Shown: positions 47,701 to 60,739, counted from the stretch's first letter. The stretch is DNA of 64,000 nt from Hyalella azteca (GCF_000764305.2 NW_025944084.1:237285-301284), one strand, 5' to 3'. The notes: generated from the sequence alone by a model not told the origin. Made by a program: numbers and translations.

Positions 47701-50700
47701 TCCTGACCGGTCTTGATGATAACCTAGTAAAGAAATATTTTCAAAACACTGTTAAAACTATAAGCAACTTGCTTTTGCAAATTAGAAAATATGTTCATCT
47801 GTCTACCTGACATTGGGCGAAAGAGGCTGATGAGATCTTTACCTTTCTTTTGAAACGTCCAGAACAAAAACTCGTACATGTATAACACCTGTGACGTAAC
47901 ATGAGTTGAGCGTTATTTTATACCCTTCTCACCCCAAACACTTAGACTGACCCTAGCCACGAAGTTATCTTTTCTGGGATTAGGGAAGGGCGCAAACTTG
48001 CGGTAGATGTGGCCGATCCTGGAGCACGGAGCGTCGAGCATCTGGCCGTGACACTGCCACACCTTGAACGAAAGCTCGTACTGCTCGCCTCCCCAGATGT
48101 CCAGGCCAGGGTCGTAGCCTCCAAGCTCCCAGAAAAATTTTGTACTGATTGCAAAAAGTCCCCCAGCCATAACAGGGCTCCTGCCAGATAAATCTTGGTA
48201 AGTTTTAGGCGGGGATGTTGTGCGGTGATAAAGTTCAATGAGAAGTAGTCGCTTTATGATACAAATTAGAAAAAATTTCACGTATGGCAGCATGCATGGC
48301 TCATAACAAAATTTTATGATAAATAAACCTGAAGATACCTACAACAAGAAGCAGACAGCTGAGGCATTAGGAATCATTTCACTGCATGACAGTCAATCGC
48401 GTGGCAAACGTTTGGAAGGCCATATAAGGAACTTAACTATTAGAAAACAGCTATTTAGAAATACAAAAAAAAAAATCATCAGCCGAATACAAGATCTCTT
48501 ACTGGTTTACAACAGAAATGGAAGACTCGGGCATAAAGCGGTTCTATTTAATGGCAGATTGGCAGCTAACGCGAGCGTTTGTAGAGTAAAGAAAACTGCT
48601 CAGAATAAACAACATGTTTATATATAGTACCAATATTATCAATTCTCTCATGTGCGGATGCACAACTCACTTGAAAGGCTCGGGCATTAGGGCCTCGTCC
48701 TCCGGCAGTAAAGGCAGGCGTTTGTAGAAGAACTCCCAGTCAAAGCCGCCTCTTCGCCCCTCGTCCTGAGCTCTGTACTCAAACGTCTCGAAGTCGATCA
48801 CGTCAATGAAGGGGCACACGGCAGTGCGGTAGTCTTTCTGGATTGGCTCTGATAAAAACAATTTATTCAGAGCGGCATAACGGTATCCGAATAATCTAGA
48901 TCAGTGGTTCCCAAAATTTTTCAGGCTGGCGCCCCCTTTGGCTCCCTAGTGAATTTCTATCGCCCCCCACAGACACATATACACATATAAAAACATACGC
49001 CTCTTTCTTGAAATTTAGTACGCTGCAAATTCAAAATATAAAGGTTAAACACAAATGTGTATTTAAAATAGAACCCCATTTAGTGAACCAATATGTTTTT
49101 AAGCTGTTTTAACTGTTTCAGCACTAGAAACCTAGGACGTCTCGGGCAAATTTACGGCCGGACTCGTGGCCGGTCGCACGACCAATCTCAAAATTCAATT
49201 ATTAGGTAATATCTCCCAAACTAATGAACGCAGTGCAATGAAACTTGGAACATGTATTCATCAGAACCTAACGGTGATTTTTAGCTCGTAAAAATTTTAA
49301 ATTTTACCTTCATTCGTGAGTTATATTGCGATAAAGGCCAAAATTCGCAGTGATCAAATAATTTGAACGAAAATTTGAAATTGAATGAAATTTTAAATAT
49401 ACATTCCTAACTACCAAACGGTGATTTTTTAGCTTCAAAAAATTCTCGATTTTACCTTTGTTCGCGAGTTTTTTTTTTTTTTTTCATTTCACCTCCATTC
49501 GTGATTTAAACAGCAATACGTGCTCAAATTCGCAGTAATCAAGAAATTTCCTCCAAAACTACTGAATAGATTTGAACGAAACTTATTATTTAAATACCTA
49601 ACCTCAGCAACGGTGATGTTTAGCTCGCTACAAATTTTTCGTTTTGCCTTCGTTTGCGAGTTATACGGCTATAAGTATACGGATATTCGTAAACGGCCCT
49701 TAGTTAAACCGGCCGGTATAAAAGCCGGTTGTTCCTCCCATATCTGTTTAACTCGCAAACGAAAGCAAAATAGAAAAATTGTCACGAGCTAAACATCACC
49801 GTTTGGAGGTTAGGTATTTATATTCAAAGTTTCGTTGAAATCTATTGAGTAGTTTAGAAGAAATTTCTTGATCGCCGCGAATTTAAGCGACAAATTATCC
49901 GGCGATACAGGCCGAATACAAGGAAGTGTGAAATCAAGAATGACGGTAAAATGAAAAAAAAAAACTCGCGAACAAAGGCACAATCGAATAAATTATCGCG
50001 AGCTAACATTACCGTTCGGTAGTTAGGACTGAAAATTCAAAATTTCGCTCGAATCTGTTCAATATTCGGAAGAAATTCCTTGTTCACTGTGAATTTCGGC
50101 CCGTATTGCCATATAACTGTGGCAAAAACAAATGAAGGCAAAATTAAAAAAAAAAAATTAACGAACTAAACATTACCGTTAGGTCCTAATGAATATGTGT
50201 ACAAAGTTTCTGCGAGTTAAGTTCATTAGTTTGAGAGATATTCCTTGATCATTGAATTTGGAAATTGGCCGTGAGACCGGCCGCGAGTCCGACCGTTAAT
50301 TTGTCCGAGACGTAAACCCAGGAGAGGTTAAAAAACAGATCTGGGTGAAAAAAACCATCGTTGGGAGTCATGATGTGCTGCACGTGTTGTGTACAAATTG
50401 TCAAACAAACGTTGGAACTTCTGACTTAGACTTCGGACTGCCGCCCCCCTTATCGCCCCCCAAACGCCCTCTTCTTCCGTACCGCCCCCCAAAATCTTTC
50501 CACCGCCCCTAGGGGGCGATATCGCCCACTTTGGGAACCACTGATCTAGATGTTGCAATGCAGTTTCTGCATGTAAGACACCTTGGAAACGAAAAGAGCA
50601 CTGTAAATTTACAAAAAGTTTCTTCGAGCCCAAATTATTATTTGATAATAAATCATTAGAATGACATTTAACCAGCTTACCAAGTAGTGGCGGCAGCCAG

Positions 50701-52318
50701 TTGGTGGTGCACTCCGTGTGAGAGTCAAGGAAGACGAGGGTGTCCGCAGTGGCGTGTTTGGCGCCCTCCAGTCGCGCTCTGATCAGGCCTTGCCGGTCAG
50801 AGAGACGCACCACCCGCGCCACAGGAAGGTGCTCTGCCAAGAACGTGTCTAGCTTCTCCTTTAGAAAGCCTGCGCATTGTAACAATTAATGGTTCTTATG
50901 CTTTAAATTAAAACCCAATGCATATATAACATATAAAAACATTGGGATGGATAATCTTCAAAATTTTTCTCCCGAAGTGATCTTAAAATGAAAGCAATTT
51001 GTTGTATTAATAGTAGAATGATAGTGATAAAATGAAATAGGTTCTTATTGATGACCTGGACAAGTCAGAAAAATATATCAAAGTATTTTGGAAAGGATAG
51101 GTAGATACATAAATCAGATAAGGCTTTGCCTATTCTGAAAGAAAATATTGGCATGTGAGGAATCTCCAGCAATTGACTGATCAAACTTATGATTAATTAA
51201 CTAAATTAATTCTCCAGGTTGAGGAATGGGTTAACATTAGAACAGAGTTTGAGTAACAATTTCCATTTTTACGATGTGCTTATTTTTATGTCTCCCACTA
51301 AGTTTGCCCAATACTTGAGGGAATTACTTTTAGTGCTAGCATCATCAACAAGAATAATCTCCTTGAGCAGGTGCTTGGGAGCCCTGTTGTATGCAGAGAA
51401 AGCTGTGCGCAGCAGAGTTGACCAGTGTTCGTTATGGAAGGGAACCACCACAGCAGCTGTAGGCAGATCAGCCAGATACAGCCGTGTTAAACACCTGCAA
51501 ATGTCAAAGTTGGAATCATTTACAGAGAACATAAAACTTAAACATTCAAATCAATAACATGAACCAAGGTAATGGCCATTATGAAGAACAATTTAGACAT
51601 GTGTACTTTTGTCATGAAAAAACTAATTAATAACAACCATGAGTATGTTGTCATATTAATAACAATTGAAATAGTTGATCATTAAATTTCTGATTTATAA
51701 AAAAAATAATAGAACACTTGCAAGTAGCTTGATAATCAAGTTGAATTAGTCAACATACTTGGGATGTCTAATATCCTTTAGTGATCTGTTGAGGGCAATT
51801 TCATCAGAAAGTCGGGCATTGAAGCCATTGACTTTGTAGAGTTCATCTTTCTCCTGCTCTGTAACTCTTGAGGGCAAAAATGCAGCAGCACCAAGCTCCC
51901 CGAGCCCAGTTTGCAGCAGCTCCCGTGTTTCATACTCACGGTCATGGTAGTCATGCTTCAGCACATGACCAAGAAGTATGCCACGATGCTGTAAACATCA
52001 ATTAGTACTAATACCAAAAAAAAAGACATCTTATTTCACAGTTCATCATTTCCTGTGATCATGAAAATAATTTAATTTGCCATGCCCAATGTGATGATTT
52101 GACCAAGGTAATATATCCATGCCTTAAATTTTAAATCTTAAATAGAGGCCACAGATTTCATTGAAAGTTATAAACAATAAAAATGTTGCAAAACTTACTC
52201 CAAGATTGACTTGATCAACGAGACTTCTTGGCACCCACCAAACTAAGAAAAAGAATAAAATGGCTCCTCCAATAAAAAATTTTCGGCTATGCCGAGTAAA
52301 CAATCTCCTGATTGACAT
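44782..52318 (-). CDS. GALNT10: Polypeptide N-acetylgalactosaminyltransferase, GALNT10/pgant6 type
   Basis: Eleven coding exons, from 5': 52318-52199, 51988-51759, 51494-51328, 50869-50681, 48848-48671, 48180-47952, 47666-47589, 47144-47001, 45981-45856, 45656-45534 and 44961-44782; 1764 nt, 587 aa, all phases consistent. This type II Golgi enzyme transfers GalNAc from UDP-GalNAc to Ser/Thr, starting mucin-type O-glycans. The membrane anchor is about residues 14-30 ([16 protein letters not shown]). The GT-A catalytic domain includes [15 protein letters not shown] and the metal-binding DSH (221-223), then [25 protein letters not shown] (WGGE 324-327) and RIGHIYRK. The C-terminal ricin-type lectin domain has NQMW and SQRW motifs and HCLDANL. 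The match to human GALNT10 runs through [13 protein letters not shown] and [10 protein letters not shown]. Introns 5 and 8 hold large repeat insertions. Confidence 0.96.
46270..46925. mobile_element. Foldback element in GALNT10 intron 8 carrying another repeat
   Basis: Imperfect inverted arms (CTCCTCCTATGATTTTCAAG near 46325 and CTTGAAAATCATAGGAGGAG near 46710; CAGTCATTTTTTT near 46400 and its complement near 46640). The space between the arms is occupied by a copy of the 150-bp repeat. Confidence 0.65.
46449..46590. repeat. About 150-bp interspersed repeat, copy 3
   Basis: ATAACTCAGTACTCACTGCAG ... GAGAGAATGCGC, the same family as 6278-6436 and 30287-30434, here in the loop of the foldback element. 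Confidence 0.75.
48902..50543. mobile_element. 1642-bp hAT-like element in GALNT10 intron 5
   Basis: Ends CAGTGGTTCCCAAA and TTTGGGAACCACTG, flanked by an exact 8-bp duplication ATCTAGAT (48894-48901 and 50544-50551), itself a palindrome. Its terminal regions (GGCGCCCCC and GGGCGATATCGCCC words) match the 210-bp element at 19008-19217. There is no transposase. The interior is a long palindrome, described separately. Confidence 0.9.
49105..50335. repeat. Large palindrome inside the hAT-like element
   Basis: Imperfect arms of about 600 bp. GACGTCTCGGGCAAATTTAC...CGGACTCGTGGCCGGTC at 49138-49190 mirrors CGGCCGTGAGACC...GTCCGAGACGTAA at 50265-50315. The centre is near 49710 (AACCGGCCGGTATAAAAGCCGGTT). 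Within the arms, a unit containing AAACATCACCGTT...AAGTTTCG.T.GAATCTATT recurs several times. Confidence 0.7.
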
Positions 52319-53690
52319 TATTAAAATAGATACATGTCAAATAAACTCATCTGTAAGGAAAAGCATTATCACAGGTTATAATTTGATACTAGGAATTCAG
52401 TCTCAGACCTAGACTCAATAGTGCTAATGACACAGAGCAAGAGTTGTCATAGAAATTCAAGTCGCCACTCTGAGTCAGATAAAGCACAAAACAAAACAAT
52501 ATTCATTTTAATTTATGAGCAAAATTTAATGAGAGCTTTGAAAGAGGTGCCACAGAGTTTTCCTCAATTGGTGCTTTAAGGGGACCCCAAAGACCCATGC
52601 TTGTGTGCCCTGTATCTGTATCTGTAAGCTTACAGGATGGCTTGTAATTTCACACCATTTTAATTGGGTTAAGTGAATTTACTATAAAAAAAGATCATGA
52701 AAAACATACCTGAAACAGAAAGGAATGTTTTAGTGACAACCATCATATAATTTGCAGAAATAAATCATAGTTTAGGTCAATTACTTTTCATTCTATGATG
52801 CCTGTCACACAATTCTATACATGACATTCTATGCACAATTTTGTGATGACCGATGATGCACTAATTTTTTGAAAAGTGAAATTTTTTTTTGCTGAGCGAG
52901 GTAAATGTAATCAATATTCTTTGTTTTCAATCAATTTATTTCTTAGCTGGAGCCTTTGCTAACTGAGGTTCTACTGTAAATGCGTTTTTGGGGGTGTCCC
53001 AAGTAGCCCCGCCGTGCAGAAATGGCCGCCATTTTTTTTGGATTGAGGTATGTAAATTCTGCACATAAAGTTTTCATGTTGACACTAGTCTGCCACTTTT
53101 TTTTTCTAAGCAAAATTTTTCAATACGGCAAATATTTTTTTACTACAGACCTTCGCAGACGTAACTTTTCAAAATATCATTTTTCACCATTTTTTTCAGG
53201 AATTTTTCAAAGCTAGTATATGTAGTGTTTTTTAACTTCCTTTATACTACATAGATAGGAAATATGTTGATGTTATGCTTATGCCACTATATTTAGTTTT
53301 GCAATATTCCAATTAGTTTTGCTACAAAAACAGTTTTACGCCGTGTCGGAGGACTGTCCCGAGTTACCCTGCCCGTCCCAAGTAGCCCCGGTTGACGGTA
53401 TATATATACGTATATATATATTTCAAGCAGGTTTCATTGAAGACCAGAGAATTTGTTTTATTCGCAATTTTCTTATTAGTTTTTTTCAATATATTGAACA
53501 ATATTTTTAGTTTGAACTGGCAAATCGAAAATCAGGTTACCGATGGACATTTTTATTTCGTTAACGACGTTTCGAATGTTTCTATCATTCATTATCAAGT
53601 TAAAAGGCGCATTGAGTGATGAAATTAGCGTCGACATAAGTACAAAGTCAAGTAAATAGGATACTACTCAAAAATCAAAATTGTTAGGAA
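52319..53690. other. GALNT10 upstream region with a repeat end
   Basis: No coding exon. GTCCCAAGTAGCCCCG occurs twice (about 52996 and 53376), the second followed by GTTGACGG and an AT microsatellite (53397-53420), suggesting the end of a transposon with a partial second copy. Confidence 0.45.
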
Positions 53691-53734
53691 TAATTACAAA
53701 ATCACAAAATAATTTAGAATCAAAGCACCGAAAA

Positions 53735-55214
53735 TTACTCCGAAAACAGTCTCAAGGTTCTGACAAATCCAGTAGTTTGAAGGTTGATGGCTGGGGTCCT
53801 ATCCTTAATGATGAGGGCCTCAGCTATCATGAGTCGGTTGGCGTCGGGGCATCTCATGACGACGCTGGTGCATTCTTCCAGCACCGTACGAGTGATGGTC
53901 TCGTTGTGGGCTTCCATCAGGTGGTTCTTTGGTCCACCAGACTGAAGGTGGCACGTGAGACGTCGGCTTAATGTCGTAGTTGTGAGCCCGATGTAGTCCA
54001 TATTGGGGAGAAGTCTACAACCTTCTCTATTGCAAGAAAATTTATAGACTACATTGGTCTCTTGGAAAACTCCCGTTTTTTTGCAGGGGTTATTGTTCAT
54101 TACAAGATTCTGTATTTTCTTGTTTTTGTAATAAATCAGTAGTTTAATTTTATTATTAGTTACGTTCATGATGTTGTTGTGAACAATAGAATGAAGGATC
54201 CGTTCATCTGCTTTATAACCGCTGGTCATTTGGTTCTCATAGTAGATGGTTGTGACGTTTGCGTCAGTCTCTGGTTCATGGTTGTGTCTGTTTTGGTTCG
54301 ATCGAAGTTTTGAAATTTCCTTGTCAATTGTTCTATTTGCAAATCCATTATTGACTAAGGTTCTTTTGCAATTTTTCAGCTCCATATTCAAATCATTTTC
54401 AGAGGAGCAGGTTTTGAGTGCTTGTTGGATGAGAGCACTTATTGCGCTTCTTTTGTAGCGTTCTGGGCATTCGCTGGCAGCGTTAAGGACTCTCCCGTCA
54501 TCTGTGGGTTTCCGGTATACTTCTGTTACGAATGAATTATTCTTAGCTTGGACGACTATATCTAAAAAGAGCAAAGTACGATTTCAGCCGAGCTCGTATG
54601 TAAACTTCAAGACAGAATTCATCTCAAAGGCCAGTCGCAGATTCCTCAGCTGTTCTTCATCTCGAACCACAACGAAGATATCATCGACATACCTGCAGTA
54701 CAATTCAGGCTTGATCTGTTCATCTGAAAGCACTTGATTTTTGATTTTGCACATATAGTACTCAGCAAATGTAGGACCAAGGGGGCAGCCCATGGCTACG
54801 CCGTTGATTTGTCGGTAAATTTTGTTGTCAGGAGCCCGGAAAGGTGATTCGGAAGTGCAGAGTCGAAGGTCGATGAGAATTTTCTTAGGTATTGGTGGAG
54901 CCGGCAAAGTTGGATGAGCATATACATGCTTGGCAATGATTTCTAATGTTTCTTCAGTAGGGACGTTGGTGAAGAGGCTGGTGACATCAAGTGACGTGAG
55001 AAGGCCTGATGGGCGTGCAGCACGGAGGATGTCCAAAAAGTCGTCGCTAGATTTCAAGGAGAATTGCTTCGGAATATACGGTTTTATTATGGTATCCAGT
55101 TCTTTGGCTGTTTTGTAGATTGGAGACGTGACTTGAGAAATGATGGGTCTGAGCGGATTGCCTTGCTTGTGGTTTTTAACGTTTCCGTAGAGATACCCGG
55201 GAGAATAACTTCCG
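53735..55214 (-). mobile_element. Penelope-like retroelement: RT plus GIY-YIG endonuclease
   Basis: One continuous frame with a single in-frame TGA (54583-54581, after FTYELG). The reverse transcriptase has GYLYGNVKNHKQGNPLRPII, SLFTNVP, INGVAMGCPLGPTFAEYYM and the catalytic YVDDIF, then LLFLDIVV and VYRKPT. Downstream is a linker with paired cysteines (CNREGC) and a GIY-YIG nuclease (MDYIGLTTTTLSRRL, EALIIKDRTPAINLQT). This domain order defines Penelope-like elements. The N-terminal part of the RT is missing: the element breaks at a (TA)n run at 55214-55231. With only one nonsense change it is a fairly young copy. Confidence 0.93.
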
Positions 55215-55234
55215 TATATATATATATATATGGA

Positions 55235-56400
55235 GCATGTTGCTTAGAAAGATGAAAATTTCCATAAGAGCGACGTGCACCAATAGGGGATCACGGTTTT
55301 TATGTCAGAAGCTTGTCGAACTTGCTCAGACATGAGCAGAGTGCTAGCTGCCATCTCGCTGTCTTGTCTGTAACTAAAGTTATTCAAGATTGAATGAGTC
55401 ACAATGTCACATTACTGGAATACAGGCTATTTTGGGAGTCACAGTTAAAGTGTTAACAAACTCCAGCTTCAGGACACAGCCATCTAAGGACAATGGGATT
55501 CTAGTGGCTAGTTTAGTGCTTAGTTTGGCTTGTTTAGTTTTTTTCAGAAACAAGTAGGAAAATTCCAATCCTGGAACAATGGAAGAGGAGGACTGCAGAG
55601 TACTGTAAGTATTTAGTAATACCTATGGATGAGTACAGTTACACTCCACATGCTTCAAAAATTTAAAAATTAAGTTTTATTTCATATGTCCTGGATGTGG
55701 ATTACCCTGTTTCCATGAGTAATTCTGGTCTTCTGGACGCTTTTACTTTGCGTCTGCCATCTGGCACCTTACAAATGGCATACAGAATTTTTTTGGAGGT
55801 GCCATATGGCATACAATAACCCTTGCAAGTTGCAAAGGCCTTTAAAATAAGCCCCAAACTTGTTTATGAAATGTTCCATGGTAAGAAGTTATTAACAAAA
55901 ATGCTCTAAACCATACCTTATTACCCCATTTGACGGTAGTTATGTATTTGGAAATTACAGTCAGGCACAGAGAAAAGTAACTTGTAGTTTGTAGCCATAA
56001 GCCACAGCAGGAATTATTCAAATATTCAAGTTCTTTCTAACATTAATACCTATCTTATAAATTTCTAATATCTAATATTCAAGTTCTTTCTAATATTAAG
56101 GCTGTCTACACAGCCTACCTAGCCTACCTAAAAATGTATATAGGTACCAGTACAGGGGTTAGAGGTATATTAATATATTAGCTAAATTTTAGAAATTTTA
56201 TTCATCAGAAAAATATGGCAATAATTTTGTTATGAGAAACACAAATGATTCATTAATTACAGCCAGTCGGCAACAACCAAGTTAGAAGCGATTGATTAGA
56301 AATTTTTATTTACCACAATGCACCGGTCATAACACAGAATCAATCTGCTATTGTCAGCAGCTTCTAATCCCATTTTGTTGACTGATCACTGATCAGTTCA
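55235..56400. other. No gene recognised
   Basis: AT-rich sequence without convincing exons or repeat boundaries. Confidence 0.4.
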
Positions 56401-56975
56401 TTACTTTGGGAGATATTCTAATGATGATGTTGTCTTCTTTGAGGTGTAGTAAATGACCTCACACAGGTCGGTTGTCACACCTGGACATGATAATTTATTT
56501 CGGGCTTGTAGTTGCATTATCAGTTGGGAGCCACTTTGTTTGCTTTGATTATTGCGAGTTGTGACTTCACAGGGTTTCCAATCTTCTGGTGCTTGCGAGG
56601 AATGCAGATAACGCCCCGATGATAAGGTGCTGCTCCCGTTTTGCGATGTCTTCACACCTCCATGCAGTGCACGCACTGTTAGCACCTAAGGGAGGTATTC
56701 TATGCTCACTTCTTCTTTTCTGGGTGTCCACGCTGGGATCTATTTTTTTATAATTGATTTGTAGGCTTCGGGTATGCCGGTAGCACACCTCCCAGCCTGA
56801 GCACAACTGGGGGTTTTGGACACTTCACGCTGGGATGGTGGTGGTGATTGGTGATTATTGGAGCTTCAAAGACTTGTCCATGTAGCTCCACAACTGTACA
56901 GGAGTATGTTGCAGACGTAGCCACAGCAACTGTGGACACATGAAGAGGATTGTCAGCACAGAGCAATGCAAGCAT
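56401..56975 (-). mobile_element. C-terminal ORF2 fragment of an I-like non-LTR element
   Basis: The frame 56806-56567 ends REQHLIIGALSAFLASTRRLETL, closely matching QEQHLVIKAVITFLTSTGRMGTL at 62293-62400 and, more loosely, the end of the RNase H ORF at 57626. The sequence below it (CAGGTCGGTTGTCACACCTGG) matches CAGGTCAGTTGTCACACCTGG at 62182-62202, so both are 3' ends of one family. Confidence 0.65.
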
Positions 56976-56979
56976 TGCA

Positions 56980-57620
56980 ACAGTAGCTAATCAACAATTT
57001 CAAAACGAGGGTGTATGTTCCAGTATCATCAATCAGGGAATATTTTGCTGGGGGCATTACATGGGTCAATATATTTCAAAATCACATAATAATGATTATA
57101 AAACAGGTGCTACTCTATTATACTGAAAGTGGTACAGAAAACATTCAAATGTAGATGCTAGTGTAACCCAGTTAGTATCTAGGGGATGCCCTACCTTGTG
57201 CCACATACAAGAACCAGTCAGCTAGATAAGGGTCCAGCCTGGGCAGCTCAACCTGGAGCCTCTTGAGGCCAAAAGGCCTTGTACAAGTAATATCTAATTT
57301 AAGTTTACAAACAAGATGGATCTCTTATGGGCAGGGTTCTGAAGAAGCAAAGGATGATGAGGATACATGACAGACAAATAAAGGCACCCTTCACAAATGC
57401 AGTCATTACATTAGTCAATTGATCTGCACAGAGCGCCCCTACTTGAGCTGCTGGAAGCACCAGTGGGTGCGTTTATTGAAGATTTGAGATAAGGTTAGTG
57501 CCACAGATTGTTATTCACAGTAAGTCTACAAGGAGATGCTTTTTAGGTTTTAGCTAGTTATCAAAATTCTATTTACTATTGGCAACAATTGAGAATACCT
57601 TACACTAGAAGTTCCTAAAC
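56980..57620. other. Repeat-derived spacer
   Basis: Contains AGGCCAAAAGGCCTTGTACA (about 57268), a word also seen in variant form at 61296-61315, beside another RT remnant. No gene. Confidence 0.35.
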
Positions 57621-59624
57621 TAGAATTACATTTGCTTCAGAGCATTAATTGCTGTCAGGTAATCAGAAGTGGCTTTGATTATTTTAGTCTGCACCTCCAT
57701 TGGGAACGGTCCTCCTCCAAGCAAGTTTTTTATTGTTAAATTCACATTCAGTATGGTTAGTGTGTTAGTTAGATTAGTTCTGTGCAGTGAATGCAGATGG
57801 CAATGAAGCAATAGGTGATCAATAGTTTCAGCATGCAGGCCACAGTTACACATTGGATTGTCTAGCATCCCAAACCGGGCCATGTGTGCTCTCACGCCAG
57901 CATGTCCGAGCCAAAGTCTGGCAAGTGCTGTCTCAACTAGTCTGCTCTTGTTTGATGCCCATGGCCAGTTTTCTCTTTTGTCTTTGATTTGGAGGAGGAA
58001 TAAGCCTGTTCCAGAGTCATGAGTGTCACCAAGCCACTTCTGCTGCCAGTCCTCAACAAAAACAGAATGGAATTTCCTTACCATCTCTTCATTCGTCATT
58101 GGAGTAATGGTACAATACTGTAGGGCATGAGCTGTTGAGGCTGCGTGATCGGCTGCCTCATTCCCAGCAATGCCCCGGTGCCCTGGAACAAACTGGAGTT
58201 TGATTTCACGTTGAGTCACCAGCACCAGCAACTTGTCTTGGGTCTGGAAAACAAGGTGCACATAAGATTGAGGCTTCCTATCTTTGTTTAAATACAATGA
58301 ACTAAGAGAATCTGTGAAGATGGCAAACTTTTCACAGTGACTGAGGTTGTTCTGGGCCCACTCAAGTGCCTCATTGAGAGCAAAGAGCTCAGGTTCTAGG
58401 ACTGAAACCTCAGGTCGCAGTTTCCAATGGAGTGTAACACCTTTAGAAGGCACCACCATGGCTGCTGATGACAAGACCACAGGCTCAGTTACTCGTGAGC
58501 CATCTGTGTATGCTGCTGTAAAGTTGGCAAAGTTTGTCTGCATGAGGTCTTGGAAGGTTTGTGAAGCTGAGTTGGATGTGAGGCCCGATACATGAGTTGA
58601 TGAGAAGGTTGTTAGGATGTGCTGCTGGATGTTGAACCAGGGTGGAAGGGGAGAAAGAAAGGGGAGTCGCAATGGTCTGGGGAGAGGTAAATTGTGTTCA
58701 GAGAAAATTTTTCTTGCATGAGTGGTAAAGGATGGTAAAAGTGAGACAGATATAGGAGGGTGTGTGTCCTGTTGCTCAGCACAGAAGAGATCATGAATTA
58801 TGGAACACATTGGAAGCGTTGTGAGTCTGTAGTAGTATTTACACAGAAGCTCTTTATGATGAATTGAGAGGGGAGGGATGTTAGCTTCAACTTGAAGAGA
58901 TCAAATTGGAGTAGTTTTTTGCACCCCAGGGCAGTCCTAAGGCAGTTGTTTTGAATGATGTTCAGTTTTGAGAGCTGTGTTTGAGCAGCACAAGCATAAA
59001 AGAGTGCCACATAATCTAGATGACTGATGAGTTATATTTTATATAGTTTTAAGAGCAGCATATGATTTTCTCCCCACTGTCTGTGAGCTATACATTTGAG
59101 CAAGTTTACAATAGGAATGCATGAAATTCTAAGAGCCTATATGTGTGCTCCCCAGCGCAGTCTCGGAGCATCTAAAGTCACTCCAAGATAACGGAACTGG
59201 TAAACAACTTCAATTGGTTGGCCTTTACACCAGAGGGAGGGAGGGTCTACTTTCTTATGGGTGAAATACATGCACTTTGTTTTGCTGATGTTAAGTGATA
59301 GGCCCCACTGGCAGGCCCAGTTACCAAATTCATTTAGCTGGTTCTGCAATCTTGCAGTTGCAGATCCAATATCCTTATCTGTACCAAAAAGTGTCACATC
59401 ATCCTCATACTCAATACATTTTACTCCAGGGATGGAGGGTATGTCATGCATTAGTATGTTGAAAAGTGTGGGGGAAAGGATGGCTCCTTGGGGTACTCCT
59501 GAGCCTATCCTTCTCATTGAGGAAAGTTCCCCCTCAAAGAAAACTTGAAAGCATCTGTCTTCTAGGTATGCTTTGAGCCATCTTAACATTACTCCCTGTA
59601 CACCACATCTGGCAAGCTTGTATA

Positions 59625-60739
59625 CCGCTGTGCAGAGAGTGGATGAATATTGCAAGATCTTAGGCGACGCTTCAGTAGCAAAATTTACACCTTCAGAAGA
59701 TCTTGCCGACACATTTAGATTGAAATTCTTGCATTTAATATATTTGTCAGTCTTTGGCACACTATTTAGAAAAAAAGTAAGGTTTCTGGTATGTTGGATG
59801 GATCAGGATGCAGTAAAGCTTGTCCGGAAATCATTTGCGATGAGTTCCTGCCAAAAAAATTCAAAGAAAATGTAGTTGCGATCACAATAGAGCAGTCAGA
59901 CTGCATCATCACATATTCAGTTGCATAGTGGCAAAGCAGAGAGTTTTTTAGACTCTCCCTCAAGTTCATTTTTGAGTCCTATAAGTAGACCAGTAAAGTA
60001 TCATGGATACCAGCATTATCATACTTAAGAAATTGGTTTATATCTTGAGTAAATGAAGAAATTAAAAATGAACTGATTCTAAACAAGCTCTGGTTTGCCA
60101 CTATGTTCAGTTGACACTTGCTAAGTTGCTGTACAATCAGACTGTTTTTATGGTAAAATTAGTTATTTGGGGTAACATGTGCATGCAACCTTGTAAATAA
60201 GTTCGTGGCTTGTAAATAGTTTTTCATTACTCAGCGTAAATGGCTTTTCATTAAAAATTACCCGGCGACGCATCTTGAAAATGGTTGGCAACGCTTTGGG
60301 CTTAAAAACCCATATATTGGCGATGCCGCTATGACAAACTAGAGCATCTATTTGGAAAGCATTGAACAAACTCAACTTCTAAATCTGATCTTTGAACGTG
60401 AATTTGAACGTTGAACGAGTGTTGTTGTTGCCAGAAGTATGTGAACTGGCGCCACGTGTGGTTGTCGATGCCTGCGCTGCCAGTACCAAACTTGCATTGT
60501 CATCTCAGCAGAGCAGAACCTACTAACATTGGAGACAGAGATATGTAAAAACTAATTTTTTTAAAATGTAAATTTATTTGTAAACTGAGTTATATTTTGG
60601 CTGTTTACCATCGGCGTTCATAAAATTGTGAAGCAATGCATATGCTTAATTTGCGTTCAGAAATTGTATGTTGACCCTAGAAAAAAATATGTTCTCGATT
60701 GCCACTATGGGCAAAGCTGCTTCCCTTTCTGCACTCTGG
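59625..60739. mobile_element. 1.1-kb element inserted in the RT ORF
   Basis: Flanked by an exact 8-bp duplication CTTGTATA (59617-59624 and 60740-60747). The ends CCGCTGTGCAGAGAGTGG and the complement of CCCTTTCTGCACTCTGG are imperfect inverted repeats. Removing it with one duplication copy joins ...GILYK to LARCGVQG, a normal RT sequence, which confirms the boundaries. No transposase seen; hAT-like by target size. Confidence 0.85.
59924..60105. mobile_element. 182-bp CATAGTG MITE nested in the 1.1-kb element
   Basis: Ends CATAGTGGCAAAGCAGAGAG and CTCTGGTTTGCCACTATG, flanked by an exact 8-bp duplication TTCAGTTG (59916-59923 and 60106-60113). Same family as the copies at 62707-62985 and 63087-63268. 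Confidence 0.92.
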
